Shown in pieces: positions 9,224 to 19,178 of a DNA stretch of 64,000 nucleotides. Source of the stretch: Bradyrhizobium sp. ISRA430. Lineage in GTDB: Bacteria > Pseudomonadota > Alphaproteobacteria > Rhizobiales > Xanthobacteraceae. The notes beneath the pieces are model-generated. The model saw nothing but the letters and a program-made list of their open reading frames with translations, was not told the origin of the DNA and ran no database searches. A program made the position numbers and the translations under genes. The number at the start of each line of letters is the position of its first letter. Positions within the stretch are counted from its first letter, which is position 1. Where the stretch lies: positions 5,828,001-5,892,000 of the forward strand of contig NZ_CP094516.1 in NCBI RefSeq assembly GCF_029909975.1. Reading direction: 5' to 3'.

Positions 9224-9349
9224 GCGAGTGAGGCACCAGGGACACGAGGCGTACATCGTACGAGCCCATTTCGGACTCAAATCCGCCGCCGACTCAATCG
9301 AATGTATCAAAATGCGGTTGGGGGCGTGTCCTGAGTTGGGGAATTTGCC

Positions 9350-9649
9350 ATGAGTGATGAAGATTTGCTCCGTCATGACAGACAGAAGCCTATTTCCTCT
9401 GCCGAAGACATCGTGCCTGATGAGTCTTTCGAACTCCTGTCAAGGCAGCTTTGCGAAGGCGCTAGCTTTTCGGACGATGAATCCCCGTCGAACGACGTTT
9501 TCTTGCTTCTTGAGGAGAATGCGCGGCTTCGTGCGCTTGCCATCAGTCTTTCCGGCCTGGTCGGAGACCTCTCCGAGCGGGAGTGGAGCAATGCGCTCGC
9601 ATCGGCAGATCGTGCCACGCTCAATCGCCTGAGGTCGTCTCGGGCGTGA
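9350..9649 (+). CDS. Small acidic hypothetical protein
   Basis: A 99-residue protein, acidic in the first half (SDEDLL, PDESFELL, SDDESPSND) and ending in a helical segment (ENARLRALAISLSGLVGD) that could form a short coiled coil. No family is recognised. GGGGA sits about 8 nt upstream of the ATG at 9350, which supports expression. It is convergent with the large PAS-GGDEF-EAL gene. It could be a small adaptor, but nothing in the sequence proves it. Confidence 0.5.
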   Translation: MSDEDLLRHDRQKPISSAEDIVPDESFELLSRQLCEGASFSDDESPSNDVFLLLEENARLRALAISLSGLVGDLSEREWSNALASADRATLNRLRSSRA

Positions 9650-9681
9650 CGATAGAAAGAGCGGCGAGGTGAAGCGGGGCG

Positions 9682-12549
9682 TCACGCCACGCGGCGGATC
9701 GTGCTCAGCCTCTCGATCACGCCGCGGACCTCCATGGCGGAACACGGCTTGCCGAAGTAATAGCCCTGCACCGCGGTGCAGCCGCATTCACGTACGAAGT
9801 CGAGCTGCTCGACCGTCTCGACGCCTTCCGCCGTGGTCTCGACGCCGAGCACGGCCCCTAAGCTGGCGATGGTGCGCACGATCGCGACGCTCTCCGGGCT
9901 TTCGCCGAGCGTGCCGACGAAGGAGCGGTCGATCTTGATGCGATCGAACGGAAACTTGCGCAGGTAACTCAGCGATGAGTAGCCGACGCCGAAATCGTCG
10001 AGGCTGACGCGCACTCCGAGCGTGCGGAGCTGGTGCAGGATCTCGATCGTCGCCTCGCTGTCGTCGAGCAGCGCCGTCTCGGTGACTTCGAGCTCGAGCC
10101 GCTGCGGCGGCAGTCCGGCCTCCGCGAGCGCGTTCGTGACCATCGCCACCAGCCCGCGCGAGCGGAATTGCACCGGCGAGAGGTTGACTGCGACGGTGAC
10201 GTCCGGCCAGGACGCGGCAGTGGCGCAGGCCGTGCGCAGCGCCCATTCACCGATCGGGACGATCAGGCCATTGTCTTCCGCGATGGGAATGAACTCGGCC
10301 GGCGAGACCAGGCCGCGCGTCGGATGATTCCAGCGTAAGAGCGCCTCGAAGCCGGTGAGCTCGGACGTGTCGAGACGAACTTGCGGCTGGAACACCAGAT
10401 GGAACTGGCGTTCCTCCAGCGCGCCACGTAAGTCGTGCTCCAGCAGGTGCCGGCTGCGCGCCTCCTCCTCCATCTCGGGTTCGAAGAGCTGATAGGCGCC
10501 GCGTCCCCTCGCCTTGGCCTGGTACAGCGCGAGGTCGGCGCATTTCATCAGCTCGTCCGCGTCGAGCCCGTGGTCGGGTGCGATCGCGATGCCGATCGAC
10601 ACGCCGATGTGGATCGACTGGCTGTCCAGCGGGGGCGGAGAGCCGATGATCTCGACCAGGCGACGCGCAAGCTGCTCGGCGGCTTGCGGCTGGGGTGCGC
10701 GTTGCAGCACCGCGAACTCGTCGCCGCCGAGGCGCGCGACCGTGTCGTGCTCGCCGACATTCTCCTTCAGCCGCGCTGCCACCCAGCGCAAGAGCCGGTC
10801 GCCGGCGGCGTGCCCGAGCCGGTCGTTGACCGTCTTGAAGTTGTCGAGGTCGAAGCACAGTACGGCCATGGCGCCGCCGGCGACCGCGACCTGGTTCAGT
10901 CCCTCGCTCATCTTCTCGCGGAACAGCGTTCGGTTAGGCAGGTCGGTGAGCGAATCGTGCCGCGCCATGTGCGCGACGCGGGCCTGCGCCTTGTGGCGCT
11001 CGGTGACGTCCTCATAGGTGACGACCCAGCCGCCGTGCGCCATGCGCTTGTGATTGAGCTTGATGATGCGGCCGTCGCTTAGGTGGCGGTGCAGCGTGTG
11101 CTCGCCCTCGCGCAGCCGCTCGACGTAATCGGCATAGAGCTGCACGCCCGTGGTGTTCGGATGGTTGCCGAGCGAGCAGCTATGCTCCATGATCTCGCGC
11201 ATCGAGACGCCGGGCTTCACGATGTCGGGCGACAGGCTGTACATCTCGATGTAGCGGCGGTTGCAGACGATGACGCGCAGGCTCGCGTCGAGCATGCACA
11301 GGCCCTGGCTCATGTTGTTCAGCGCCGCGTCGAACCGGCGATACTGTTCGCTCAGCTCCTCCACCGCGCGCTCGCGCTCGGTGATGTCCTCGTAGGTGGC
11401 GACGAATCCGCCCTCGGGCAGCGCGCAATAGCGCACCGAGATGACGGTGTTGTTCGACATGCGTCGGCGCATTGGCGCGGAGTCGCCGCTCGCGATCCGA
11501 ACGCGAGCGGCCTCGAGGACCTGCTGCGGGCTGTATTCGGAGGAGAACGCGCCGTTCGCGATCGATCGCTCGATTAGTTCGGCGAGATGTGTGCCGGGCT
11601 TGGTCTCCTCCGGCGACAGCATGTAGATCTTCCGGTAGGTGGTGTTGCAGACGCGCAGGCGCATGTCGCTGTCATAGAAGGCGAGCCCGTGCGCCATGTT
11701 CTCCAGCGCCGCATCGAGGATCAAATTCTGCTGTCGCAGTGCTTCCTCATACCGCAGCCGCTCGGTGACGTCCTCATGCACCGTCACCCAGCCGCCGTCG
11801 GGCAGGAAGCGGGACACCGCCTGCACCATGCGTCCGTCATAGCGCATCACGAGCAGCGATTTTGCGTTCCTGCTGCGGATGTCGTCAAGCCGAGCGTCGT
11901 GGAAGTCGTTTGCGGACATGTCCGGCAGATTGCCGCGCGAGATCCAGTGTTCGATCACCGTGCCGTGCGCGACGCCCGGCTTCACGACGTCGGCGTCGAG
12001 GTTGTAGAGGCGAAGGAATCGCTCGTTGCAGACGACGACGCGGCTGTCGGCATCGTACATGATGAGGCCGTGCGACATGTTGGCGAGCGCATGCTGGCTG
12101 CGCTCGGTCTGAATTTGCAGTTCCGCCTCGAGCCTCGCGTGTCGGGTGACATCGTCGCAGATCGTCATCCAGCCGCCGCCGGGAAGTGGCTTCAGATCGA
12201 GCGCCATGACGAGGCCGCCGGCAAGCCGCTGCTCGACGCGGAACGGCTTACCGGCCGCGATCTGCGCGATGCGCGAGGCGTACAGCGTATCGAGCTCGCC
12301 CTCCGGAAAATTGCCGCGCGTCGCGCTGTGCGCGAGCACCTCGCGGTAGCTCGTCCCTTGCCGGACGACGTCCGGCGACAGGTCGAACAGTTCGCGATAG
12401 CGGCAGTTGAGCAGCACGATCCGGTTGTCGGCGTCGTAGACGCAGACGCCTTGCTCCATGCGGTCGAGGGCAAGCTGGCTCAGTGCGAGCAGCGCCTCTG
12501 CGCCCTGCGCGCGGCGGACACCGAGCTCGTTGTTGCGGGTCGACGTCAT
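9682..12549 (-). CDS. Sensor protein with four PAS repeats, GGDEF and EAL domains
   Basis: A 955-residue cytosolic protein. Four tandem PAS-type units of about 115 residues each contain a recurring GL(C)xYD(A/S)D core (EQGVCVYDAD, SHGLIMYDAD, AHGLAFYDSD, SQGLCMLDAS) and end in a GGWxTxxxDVTER-like block. These precede an intact GGDEF domain (ARLGGDEFAVL, about residue 610) and an intact EAL domain (GFEALLRW, about 734; DDFGVGY; AEGVE). It has no membrane segment. The protein may make and break c-di-GMP in response to redox, gas or ligand input. The start at 12549 (MTSTRNNEL) is preferred over 12735 because the upstream extension is Arg-rich and unlike a domain. Confidence 0.9.
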   Translation of the reverse strand: MTSTRNNELGVRRAQGAEALLALSQLALDRMEQGVCVYDADNRIVLLNCRYRELFDLSPDVVRQGTSYREVLAHSATRGNFPEGELDTLYASRIAQIAAGKPFRVEQRLAGGLVMALDLKPLPGGGWMTICDDVTRHARLEAELQIQTERSQHALANMSHGLIMYDADSRVVVCNERFLRLYNLDADVVKPGVAHGTVIEHWISRGNLPDMSANDFHDARLDDIRSRNAKSLLVMRYDGRMVQAVSRFLPDGGWVTVHEDVTERLRYEEALRQQNLILDAALENMAHGLAFYDSDMRLRVCNTTYRKIYMLSPEETKPGTHLAELIERSIANGAFSSEYSPQQVLEAARVRIASGDSAPMRRRMSNNTVISVRYCALPEGGFVATYEDITERERAVEELSEQYRRFDAALNNMSQGLCMLDASLRVIVCNRRYIEMYSLSPDIVKPGVSMREIMEHSCSLGNHPNTTGVQLYADYVERLREGEHTLHRHLSDGRIIKLNHKRMAHGGWVVTYEDVTERHKAQARVAHMARHDSLTDLPNRTLFREKMSEGLNQVAVAGGAMAVLCFDLDNFKTVNDRLGHAAGDRLLRWVAARLKENVGEHDTVARLGGDEFAVLQRAPQPQAAEQLARRLVEIIGSPPPLDSQSIHIGVSIGIAIAPDHGLDADELMKCADLALYQAKARGRGAYQLFEPEMEEEARSRHLLEHDLRGALEERQFHLVFQPQVRLDTSELTGFEALLRWNHPTRGLVSPAEFIPIAEDNGLIVPIGEWALRTACATAASWPDVTVAVNLSPVQFRSRGLVAMVTNALAEAGLPPQRLELEVTETALLDDSEATIEILHQLRTLGVRVSLDDFGVGYSSLSYLRKFPFDRIKIDRSFVGTLGESPESVAIVRTIASLGAVLGVETTAEGVETVEQLDFVRECGCTAVQGYYFGKPCSAMEVRGVIERLSTIRRVA

Positions 12550-12810
12550 GGGATCGGCGGCTTCTCGGCGGGCAATGCACTTAACGCGACGTAACTGGCA
12601 CGCCAGGGTAGCGAACACCCGGGAAAATTCCCTTAAGCGCAGTAGTTTACGGAGGGTGACTGGGGACGCTGAGAATTGGCGGCCGCAGCCATTGGGCGCG
12701 CGAATGCGAAGCCGTACCTGCAATGCCACGCGCACCAGTCCATCACAGTCACCCTGAGGTATGAGCCTCGCGGCGCAAGATGAGGGGATGGAGGCACAAC
12801 GTCCCCCAGC

Positions 12811-12836
12811 GTCGTGCTGGCTTTCGCCAGGACGAC
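12811..12836. repeat. Short copy of the intergenic ctggcgaaagccag hairpin
   Basis: A hairpin with 11-bp arms (one mismatch) and a TTTC loop, gtcgtgctggc / gccaggacgac. It is the terminal hairpin of the larger repeat family at 28406, 53421, 55489, 58637 and 60092. It lies between the PAS sensor and the phaR 3' end. Confidence 0.6.
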
Positions 12837-12901
12837 ATTGTGGTGCTGTCGGGCTAGAGTACGGGGTCCATGCCCGTGGGCCGCAAAGATGAGGGAAAGA
12901 T

Positions 12902-13495
12902 CTACTCGTCCTTCTTCGACATCCGCTCGAGGCGTTCCTGCATTTCCTTCATCTGCTGGCGCAGGTCGTCGATGTTGTTGTCCTTCGGCGGCTCGGCGTT
13001 CGCATCGGGCTCCGGCTCCGGATTTGCCGCAGGGCGCGCCGACGGTGCGAACGGCTTGAACATCGAAAAGGTCTGCTGAAACAGCTCCATGTTGCGGCGA
13101 ACCTGTTCTTCCAACGGAGCAAAGGGAGTGCCGGAGAGCGTGTTGGCGAGTTGCTTGCGGAACTTCTCCTGCTCCTGGGTCAGCGTCGCGATCGACTGCT
13201 CGAGATATTTCGGCACCACCATCTGCATGCTGTCGCCATAAAAACGGATGAGCTGGCGCAGGAAGGTAGTCGGCAGCAGGTTCTGGCCGGCCTTGTTCTC
13301 CTGCTCGAAGATGATCTGGGCGAGCACGGAGCGGGTGATGTCGTCGCCGGTCTTGGCGTCATAGACCAGGAAATCCTCGCCATCCTTCACCATCGCGGCG
13401 AGATCTTCCAGCGTCACATAGGTACTCGTTCCGGTGTTATAGAGCCGGCGGTTCGCGTATTTCTTGATGGTGGTGGGTTGGTCTGATTTCGCCAT
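12902..13495 (-). CDS. phaR: Polyhydroxyalkanoate synthesis repressor PhaR
   Basis: A 197-residue protein with the conserved PHB/PHA accumulation-regulator DNA-binding domain at the N-terminus (IKKYANRRLYNTGTSTYVTL, residues about 10-29), followed by the second conserved segment (DITRSVLAQIIFEQENK). The C-terminus is charged and coiled (QQMKEMQERLERMSK). PhaR binds promoters of phasin and its own gene and also binds PHA granules, releasing DNA when polymer forms. It is divergent from phaA. The start at 13495 gives MAKSDQPTTIKKYANRR, as in homologues. Confidence 0.96.
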   Translation of the reverse strand: MAKSDQPTTIKKYANRRLYNTGTSTYVTLEDLAAMVKDGEDFLVYDAKTGDDITRSVLAQIIFEQENKAGQNLLPTTFLRQLIRFYGDSMQMVVPKYLEQSIATLTQEQEKFRKQLANTLSGTPFAPLEEQVRRNMELFQQTFSMFKPFAPSARPAANPEPEPDANAEPPKDNNIDDLRQQMKEMQERLERMSKKDE

Positions 13496-13811
13496 GGGCT
13501 CTCACTTGCAAACGCTGAGAACGGGAACCCGACGGGCTATGCCGCAGGGCGGGAAGAGTACGCAACGCAACAAAATAAGCATTTTCAAAGGGCTCACGCT
13601 ACCGTTTTGTGCGCCACGGTTAATTGCGAAGCAAAAAGCTGCTTGCGAAATCGCCAAGAACGCTGTTTTGAGTGCGCTGCAGTATGAATCTGCTTCCGGT
13701 CCGATTGACATGCCGCAACGACGTTAACAGGATGCCGATTGAGACTGGCGAGCCTTTTCCTATCGCCCGCCTGCCCCCATTTCAAAGAACCTCAAGCCCC
13801 AGGAGATGCCC
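13496..13811. other. phaR-phaA divergent promoter region
   Basis: A 316-bp gap, visibly more AT-rich than the neighbours. It must hold promoters for both genes. A GCAA-N2-AGCT-N2-TTGC palindrome at 13631-13646 is a candidate PhaR site, since PhaR proteins recognise TGC-containing palindromes. An AGGAG at 13801-13805 serves phaA. No other gene is seen. Confidence 0.4.
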
Positions 13812-14990
<1,179 letters not shown>

Positions 14991-15117
14991 CGAGGACCTT
15001 ACGCGTAACTGACGCGCGTGCGCTGCAAACGTAGGCGCGTGCGTTGCACGCGACTAAAAAGGCGGCGGTTGCAAACCAAATATTCTTCGCAACGACGCGC
15101 GCCTCGATTAAAGACAA

Positions 15118-15146
15118 ACGCCCGGCTCGACGCCGGGCGTTTTGTT
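15118..15146 (+). terminator. Rho-independent terminator after phaA
   Basis: A perfect 9-bp stem acgcccggc (15118-15126) / gccgggcgt (15132-15140) with loop tcgac, followed by a T-rich run (ttttgtt). It ends phaA transcription before phaB, about 130 nt downstream of the phaA stop. Confidence 0.8.
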
Positions 15147-15247
15147 CTTGATGTCCGTCAAACCTACCGCATAATCCGCAGTTAAAAACGATCACTCAGA
15201 AGCGTCCAAGAAGACATCCGAGACAAGTCCAAGGGAAGGAAATCGAC

Positions 15248-15973
15248 ATGGCACGTGTTGCACTGGTGACGGGCGGAACGCGCGGTATCGGAGCGGCGAT
15301 CAGCAAGGCCCTTAAAGCGGCCGGCTACAACGTCGCGGCGAGCTATGCCGGTAATGATGCGGCCGCCGAGAAGTTCAAGGCCGAGACCGGTATCTCCGTC
15401 TACAAATGGGATGTCGCGTCGTTCGACGCGTGCGCGGCGGGCGTCAAGCAGGTCGAAGCCGATCTCGGTCCCGTCGACGTGCTCGTCAACAATGCCGGTA
15501 TCACCCGCGACACAGCCTTCCACAAGATGACGCTCGAGCAGTGGAACGCCGTGATTAATACCAATCTTGGTTCGCTGTTCAACATGACGCGCCAGGTCAT
15601 CGAAGGCATGCGTGCCCGCAAGTTCGGCCGCATCATCTCGATCTCGTCGATCAACGGTCAGAAGGGGCAGTTCGGCCAGGTCAACTATTCCGCGGCCAAG
15701 GCCGGCGACATCGGCTTCACCAAGGCGCTGGCGCTGGAGAATGCCAAGGGCGGCATCACCGTCAACGTCATCGCGCCGGGCTACATCAACACCGAGATGG
15801 TGCAGGCCGTGCCGAAGGACGTGCTGGAGAAGAACGTCATCCCGCAGATCCCTGTCAACCGCCTCGGCGAGCCCGAGGAGATCGCGCGCGCCGTGGTGTT
15901 CCTCGCCGCCGAAGAGGCCGGCTTCATCACCGGCTCGACGCTGACAATCAACGGCGGCCAGTATCACGCCTGA
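15248..15973 (+). CDS. phaB: Acetoacetyl-CoA reductase
   Basis: A 241-residue short-chain dehydrogenase that reduces acetoacetyl-CoA to (R)-3-hydroxybutyryl-CoA with NADPH, the second step of PHB synthesis. The nucleotide-binding TGGTRGIG is at residues about 8-15, NNAG is in the fold's fourth strand, and the catalytic Ser (ISISSINGQ) and YSAAK are present. Its length matches PhaB. AAGGAAA precedes the ATG at 15248. With phaA and phaR nearby it completes the precursor part of the PHB pathway; the polymerase phaC is not in the window. Confidence 0.96.
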   Translation: MARVALVTGGTRGIGAAISKALKAAGYNVAASYAGNDAAAEKFKAETGISVYKWDVASFDACAAGVKQVEADLGPVDVLVNNAGITRDTAFHKMTLEQWNAVINTNLGSLFNMTRQVIEGMRARKFGRIISISSINGQKGQFGQVNYSAAKAGDIGFTKALALENAKGGITVNVIAPGYINTEMVQAVPKDVLEKNVIPQIPVNRLGEPEEIARAVVFLAAEEAGFITGSTLTINGGQYHA

Positions 15974-16012
15974 TATAGCGCTGGGCGCAACAAGAGGGTA
16001 ATGAAGGCGCCG

Positions 16013-16033
16013 TGCCCGGCCTCGTGCCGGGCA
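16013..16033 (+). terminator. Hairpin after phaB
   Basis: An 8-bp perfect stem tgcccggc / gccgggca with loop ctcgt, 40 nt after the phaB stop. There is no U-run, so it may be a weak terminator or a member of the short GC palindromes; the same stem occurs after ppiC at 34820. Confidence 0.45.
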
Positions 16034-16059
16034 TCCGCGTCCTCAGAGCCCTTTGATCG

Positions 16060-16929
16060 ATGACATCCCGTACCGCTACGCTGATAGGATTGACCGCGAT
16101 CCTGATGTGGTCGCTGCTGGCGGTGATGACGGTTGCGACCGGGACGATGCCGGCGTTCCAGCTCGCGGCGATGACCTTTGCGATCGGTGGTCTCGTCGGT
16201 CTGCTCACCTGGATCGGACGCAGCGACGCGGCGCTGAGCCTGCGCCAGCCGCCGGCCGTGTGGGTGGTCGGCATCGGCGGGTTGTTCGGCTATCACGCGC
16301 TTTATTTTCTCGCGCTCCGCTTCGCGCCGCCGGCCGAAGCCGGCCTGCTCAACTATCTCTGGCCGCTGCTGATCGTGCTGTTTTCGTCCTTCCTGCCGGG
16401 CGAACGTCTTGCCGTGCATCATGTCATTGGCGCGGTGCTCGGCCTCGTCGGCACCGTGCTGCTGTTCGCCGGCAACACGAGCGGTTTCGCGCAGGGCCAG
16501 TTGCCTGGGCTGATCGCGGCCTTCATCGCGGCCTTCGTCTGGGCGAGCTATTCAGTGATGTCGCGCCGGTTGAAGGCGGTGCCGACCGATGCTGTGGCCG
16601 GCTTCTGTCTCGCCACCGCGGCGCTCGCTGCGCTGATGCACCTTGCGCTCGAGGCCACGGTCTGGCCGGAGACGATGCTGCAATGGCTCTCCGTCTTCGC
16701 GCTCGGCGTCGGCCCGGTGGGCGCGGCGTTCTATGCCTGGGACATCGGCATGAAGCGCGGCGACATTCGCGTGCTGGGGGCCGCCTCCTACGCGACGCCG
16801 CTCTTGTCGACCGGCTTCCTCATTGCCGCCGGCTTTGCTAAGGCCAGCGCGAACATCGCCGTTGCCGCGATCCTGATCGCCGGCGGCGGCCTGATTGCGG
16901 CGAAGGACATGGTGTTGCGGAAGCGGTGA
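16060..16929 (+). CDS. DMT-superfamily (EamA) exporter, YddG-like
   Basis: A 289-residue protein with ten hydrophobic segments arranged as two EamA repeats, the architecture of drug/metabolite transporters. The first helix (IGLTAILMWSLLAVMTVATG) and LLNYLWPLLIVLFSS resemble aromatic amino acid exporters of the YddG type, and the later GPVGAAFYAWDIGMKRGD motif is typical of that group. Inner-membrane location; export of aromatic amino acids or related compounds is inferred, not shown. The start at 16060 gives MTSRTATLIGL. It is monocistronic, with a hairpin repeat directly after the stop. Confidence 0.88.
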   Translation: MTSRTATLIGLTAILMWSLLAVMTVATGTMPAFQLAAMTFAIGGLVGLLTWIGRSDAALSLRQPPAVWVVGIGGLFGYHALYFLALRFAPPAEAGLLNYLWPLLIVLFSSFLPGERLAVHHVIGAVLGLVGTVLLFAGNTSGFAQGQLPGLIAAFIAAFVWASYSVMSRRLKAVPTDAVAGFCLATAALAALMHLALEATVWPETMLQWLSVFALGVGPVGAAFYAWDIGMKRGDIRVLGAASYATPLLSTGFLIAAGFAKASANIAVAAILIAGGGLIAAKDMVLRKR

Positions 16930-16930
16930 A

Positions 16931-16983
16931 TGTCATTCCGGGCCGCGCCTTGCGCGGTCCCGTCGCATCGCCCCGGAATGACA
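16931..16983. repeat. Palindromic repeat between convergent genes
   Basis: Perfect 12-bp arms tgtcattccggg (16931-16942) and cccggaatgaca (16972-16983) enclose a GC-rich inner hairpin (ccgcgccttgcgcgg). It sits between the convergent stops of the exporter and the cupin gene and could terminate both. Confidence 0.6.
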
Positions 16984-16991
16984 ATTTAGGG

Positions 16992-17414
16992 CTACGGCTC
17001 CCAGCCCGCTGGCGCGAGCTCGAACTTGGCGAACTCGAATGCCGGGGCGACGGTGCAGCCGACCAAGGTCCATTCGCCGGTGGTCTCCGCCATCTGCCAG
17101 GCCTGCGCCGGCACGATCGCCTGCGGCCGCTCGCCGCCGACCAGGTCGGTGCCGAGCCGCACGTCGTGCCGGGTGCAGCCTTCATGCGCGATACGCAGCA
17201 TCAGCGGACTGCCGGCATAATAGTGCCAGATCTCGACGGCATCGATACGATGCCAGTGCGAGCGCTCGCCTCGCGCGAGCAGGAAATAGATCGAGGTCGA
17301 ACGCGACCGCCCGTTGGCATCCGTGCCCTGATCGCGGAACGTCTCGCGATAGTGCCCACCTTCGGGATGAGGTCTGAGCTCAAGGCGCGCGATGATCTCG
17401 GCTGCGGTCGGCAT
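16992..17414 (-). CDS. Cupin domain protein (DUF985 family)
   Basis: A 140-residue single-domain cupin. The DUF985 signature is seen in LELRPHPEGGHYRETFRD near the start, then SIYFLLARGERSHWHRIDAV and EIWHYYAGSPLML, which provide the His and Glu metal-site candidates, and GCTVAPAFEFAKFEL at the end. The family is small, often a stand-alone protein of unknown substrate. It ends the run before gloB with a 9-nt gap and the same strand, so the two may be co-transcribed. Confidence 0.9.
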   Translation of the reverse strand: MPTAAEIIARLELRPHPEGGHYRETFRDQGTDANGRSRSTSIYFLLARGERSHWHRIDAVEIWHYYAGSPLMLRIAHEGCTRHDVRLGTDLVGGERPQAIVPAQAWQMAETTGEWTLVGCTVAPAFEFAKFELAPAGWEP

Positions 17415-17423
17415 CGATCCCCG

Positions 17424-18191
17424 TCAGGACTTGTTCTTGCGCTCGCGCAATTCGCCGAACACCGCGGCGGCATCCGCGCCCTTCATGTGTAGCTTGGCTG
17501 CGACCGACGGTTCATCAGCCCGCAGGAACACGTTTGCTCGCTTCTCATCACCAAGCAGTGAGGGAATCGTGGGCTTGTTCTCGGCGCGGAGCTTTGCAAC
17601 CTCGGCCGCGCGCGCCTGGAGCGCCGGATTGTCGGGCTCGATGGTGAGGGCGAACTTGACGTTGGAGGCGGTGTATTCGTGGCCGCAATAGAGCTTGAAG
17701 TCGTCGGGCAGGGCGCGCAGCTTGAGCAGCGAATCCCACATCATCGGATAAGTGCCTTCGAACACGCGGCCGCAGCCGATCGAGAACAGCGTGTCGGCGG
17801 CGAACACCGTCTTCTCCGTATCGAACACGTAGGAGATATGGTCGAGCGTGTGGCCGGGCGTCTCCAGCACGCGCGCCAGCAAGTTGCCGATCTTGACGAT
17901 GTCGGCATTGACGACGCGCAGGTCGACATCGGCGATTGCCGTCGTCTTGTCGTGCGGCGCGACGACGCGGCAGTTGTATTTCTGCTTGAGTTCGGCGACC
18001 CCGCCGACATGATCGCCATGGTGATGGGTGATCAGGATGTCGGTGAGTTGCCAGCCCTCGCGCTCCAGCGCCTTCAGGATGGGACCGGCCTCCGGCGCGT
18101 CGATCGACGCCGTCGCCTTGGTTTCCACATCGTGGATCAGATAGCCGAAATTGTCGTTTAAACAGCCAAAAGTACGAATCTCGGCGGCCAT
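17424..18191 (-). CDS. gloB: Hydroxyacylglutathione hydrolase (glyoxalase II)
   Basis: A 255-residue metallo-beta-lactamase fold enzyme that hydrolyses S-lactoylglutathione to lactate and glutathione in methylglyoxal detoxification. The zinc motif HHHGDH is in ITHHHGDHVGG, and a further metal/substrate motif is LETPGHTLDHISY; the C-terminal domain carries LYCGHEYTASN and the RANVFLRADEP block typical of GloB. The ATG at 18191 (MAAEIRTFGCL) is chosen because homologues begin there; the open frame upstream overlaps the divergent methyltransferase and lacks family sequence. Confidence 0.95.
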   Translation of the reverse strand: MAAEIRTFGCLNDNFGYLIHDVETKATASIDAPEAGPILKALEREGWQLTDILITHHHGDHVGGVAELKQKYNCRVVAPHDKTTAIADVDLRVVNADIVKIGNLLARVLETPGHTLDHISYVFDTEKTVFAADTLFSIGCGRVFEGTYPMMWDSLLKLRALPDDFKLYCGHEYTASNVKFALTIEPDNPALQARAAEVAKLRAENKPTIPSLLGDEKRANVFLRADEPSVAAKLHMKGADAAAVFGELRERKNKS

Positions 18192-18299
18192 GACATCTCC
18201 ATCGCGCTCAGCCCCGCCTGACAGATATGGCGTTAACGTTGCGCAGGCAATGCAATATTCGGCGCGCTCAGGTTGCCGCCCACGTGTTACATTGCCGTC

Positions 18300-19046
18300 A
18301 TGAGCATCGACGTCGTTGATCTGCGCGAGTTCTACTCCCGCCGCCTCGGGATCGTGGCGCGGCAATTGATCAATCGCGGCATCAAGGAGCGCTGGCCCAA
18401 TACCGAGGGGCAGCGGGTGCTCGGCATCGGCTACCCGACGCCTTATCTCGGATTGTTCCGTGAGGATGCGGAGCGTTGCATCGCCTTCATGCCGGCGGCC
18501 CAGGGCGTGCTGAAATGGCCCACCGGGCGGCCGGCGCTGGCCTCGCTGGTCGACGAATTCTCGCTGCCGTTGCCGGACGCCGCGGTCGACCGCATCCTCC
18601 TCGTCCATGCGCTGGAGATGTCGGACGACCCGGCCGCGCTGCTCCGCGAGGTGTGGCGGGTGCTGTCGCCGTCCGGCCGCGTGATTGCGGTCATCCCGAA
18701 CCGGCGTGGGGTGTGGACCCGCACCGACAACACGCCGTTCGGCCACGGCCGGCCCTATTCGCGTTCGCAGATCACCGACCTGTTACGCCAGACCTGGTTC
18801 ACGCCGACCGCCTGGGGCGAGGCGTTGTTCATGCCGCCCTATGCCGGCGGGTGGGTGCTGAAATCGGCGCATATGTGGGAGCGCGTCGGTGCGGCGCTGT
18901 CGCTGCCCTTTGCCGGCGTCCACATCGTCGAAGCTACCAAGCAGGTCTATCGCGCGATCCCTGCGAAGCGCGAGCGGGCGCGGCTGATTCCCGCCCTGAC
19001 GAAGCCAGTGCTGGTGCCGTCCTCGACGACGGCGACGCGCAGCTAA
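18300..19046 (+). CDS. Class I SAM-dependent methyltransferase
   Basis: A 248-residue protein. The AdoMet-binding region reads RVLGIGYPTPYLGLF, with a degenerate glycine loop, and a methyltransferase-11-type core follows (VDRILLVHALEMSDDPAALL, then EVWRVLSPSGRVIAVIPNRR). The substrate is unknown. It is divergent from gloB, and a conserved gloB-methyltransferase pairing is common in Bradyrhizobium relatives, hinting at a detoxification or glutathione link (inference). The start ATG is at 18300. The gene ends before a strong bidirectional terminator. Confidence 0.88.
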   Translation: MSIDVVDLREFYSRRLGIVARQLINRGIKERWPNTEGQRVLGIGYPTPYLGLFREDAERCIAFMPAAQGVLKWPTGRPALASLVDEFSLPLPDAAVDRILLVHALEMSDDPAALLREVWRVLSPSGRVIAVIPNRRGVWTRTDNTPFGHGRPYSRSQITDLLRQTWFTPTAWGEALFMPPYAGGWVLKSAHMWERVGAALSLPFAGVHIVEATKQVYRAIPAKRERARLIPALTKPVLVPSSTTATRS

Positions 19047-19120
19047 AAGTCTCCCTGCGCGAGAGGCGATCGGCGCCGCGGTTCGCACCGATTCAGGCAA
19101 ACTGATCGTGCTTCAAAAAC

Positions 19121-19149
19121 ACGATGTCCCGGCGAGGCCGGGACATCGT
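19121..19149. terminator. Bidirectional terminator between convergent genes
   Basis: A perfect 13-bp stem acgatgtcccggc (19121-19133) / gccgggacatcgt (19137-19149) with a 3-nt GAG loop, preceded by an A-run (caaaaac) and followed by cgttcgattc. Placed between the methyltransferase and the DUF4167 gene, it can stop transcription from both sides. Confidence 0.8.
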
Positions 19150-19178
19150 CGTTCGATTCATCCGAGGGAGATTGCCGC

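Noticed and set aside
12550..12735. 62-residue N-terminal extension of the four-PAS protein
   Set aside because: The extension is Arg-rich and unlike a domain; the ATG at 12549 starts right before the first PAS unit.
18192..18746. N-terminal extension of gloB upstream of 18191
   Set aside because: The extension overlaps the divergent methyltransferase gene and lacks glyoxalase II sequence; the family start MAAEIRTF begins at 18191.
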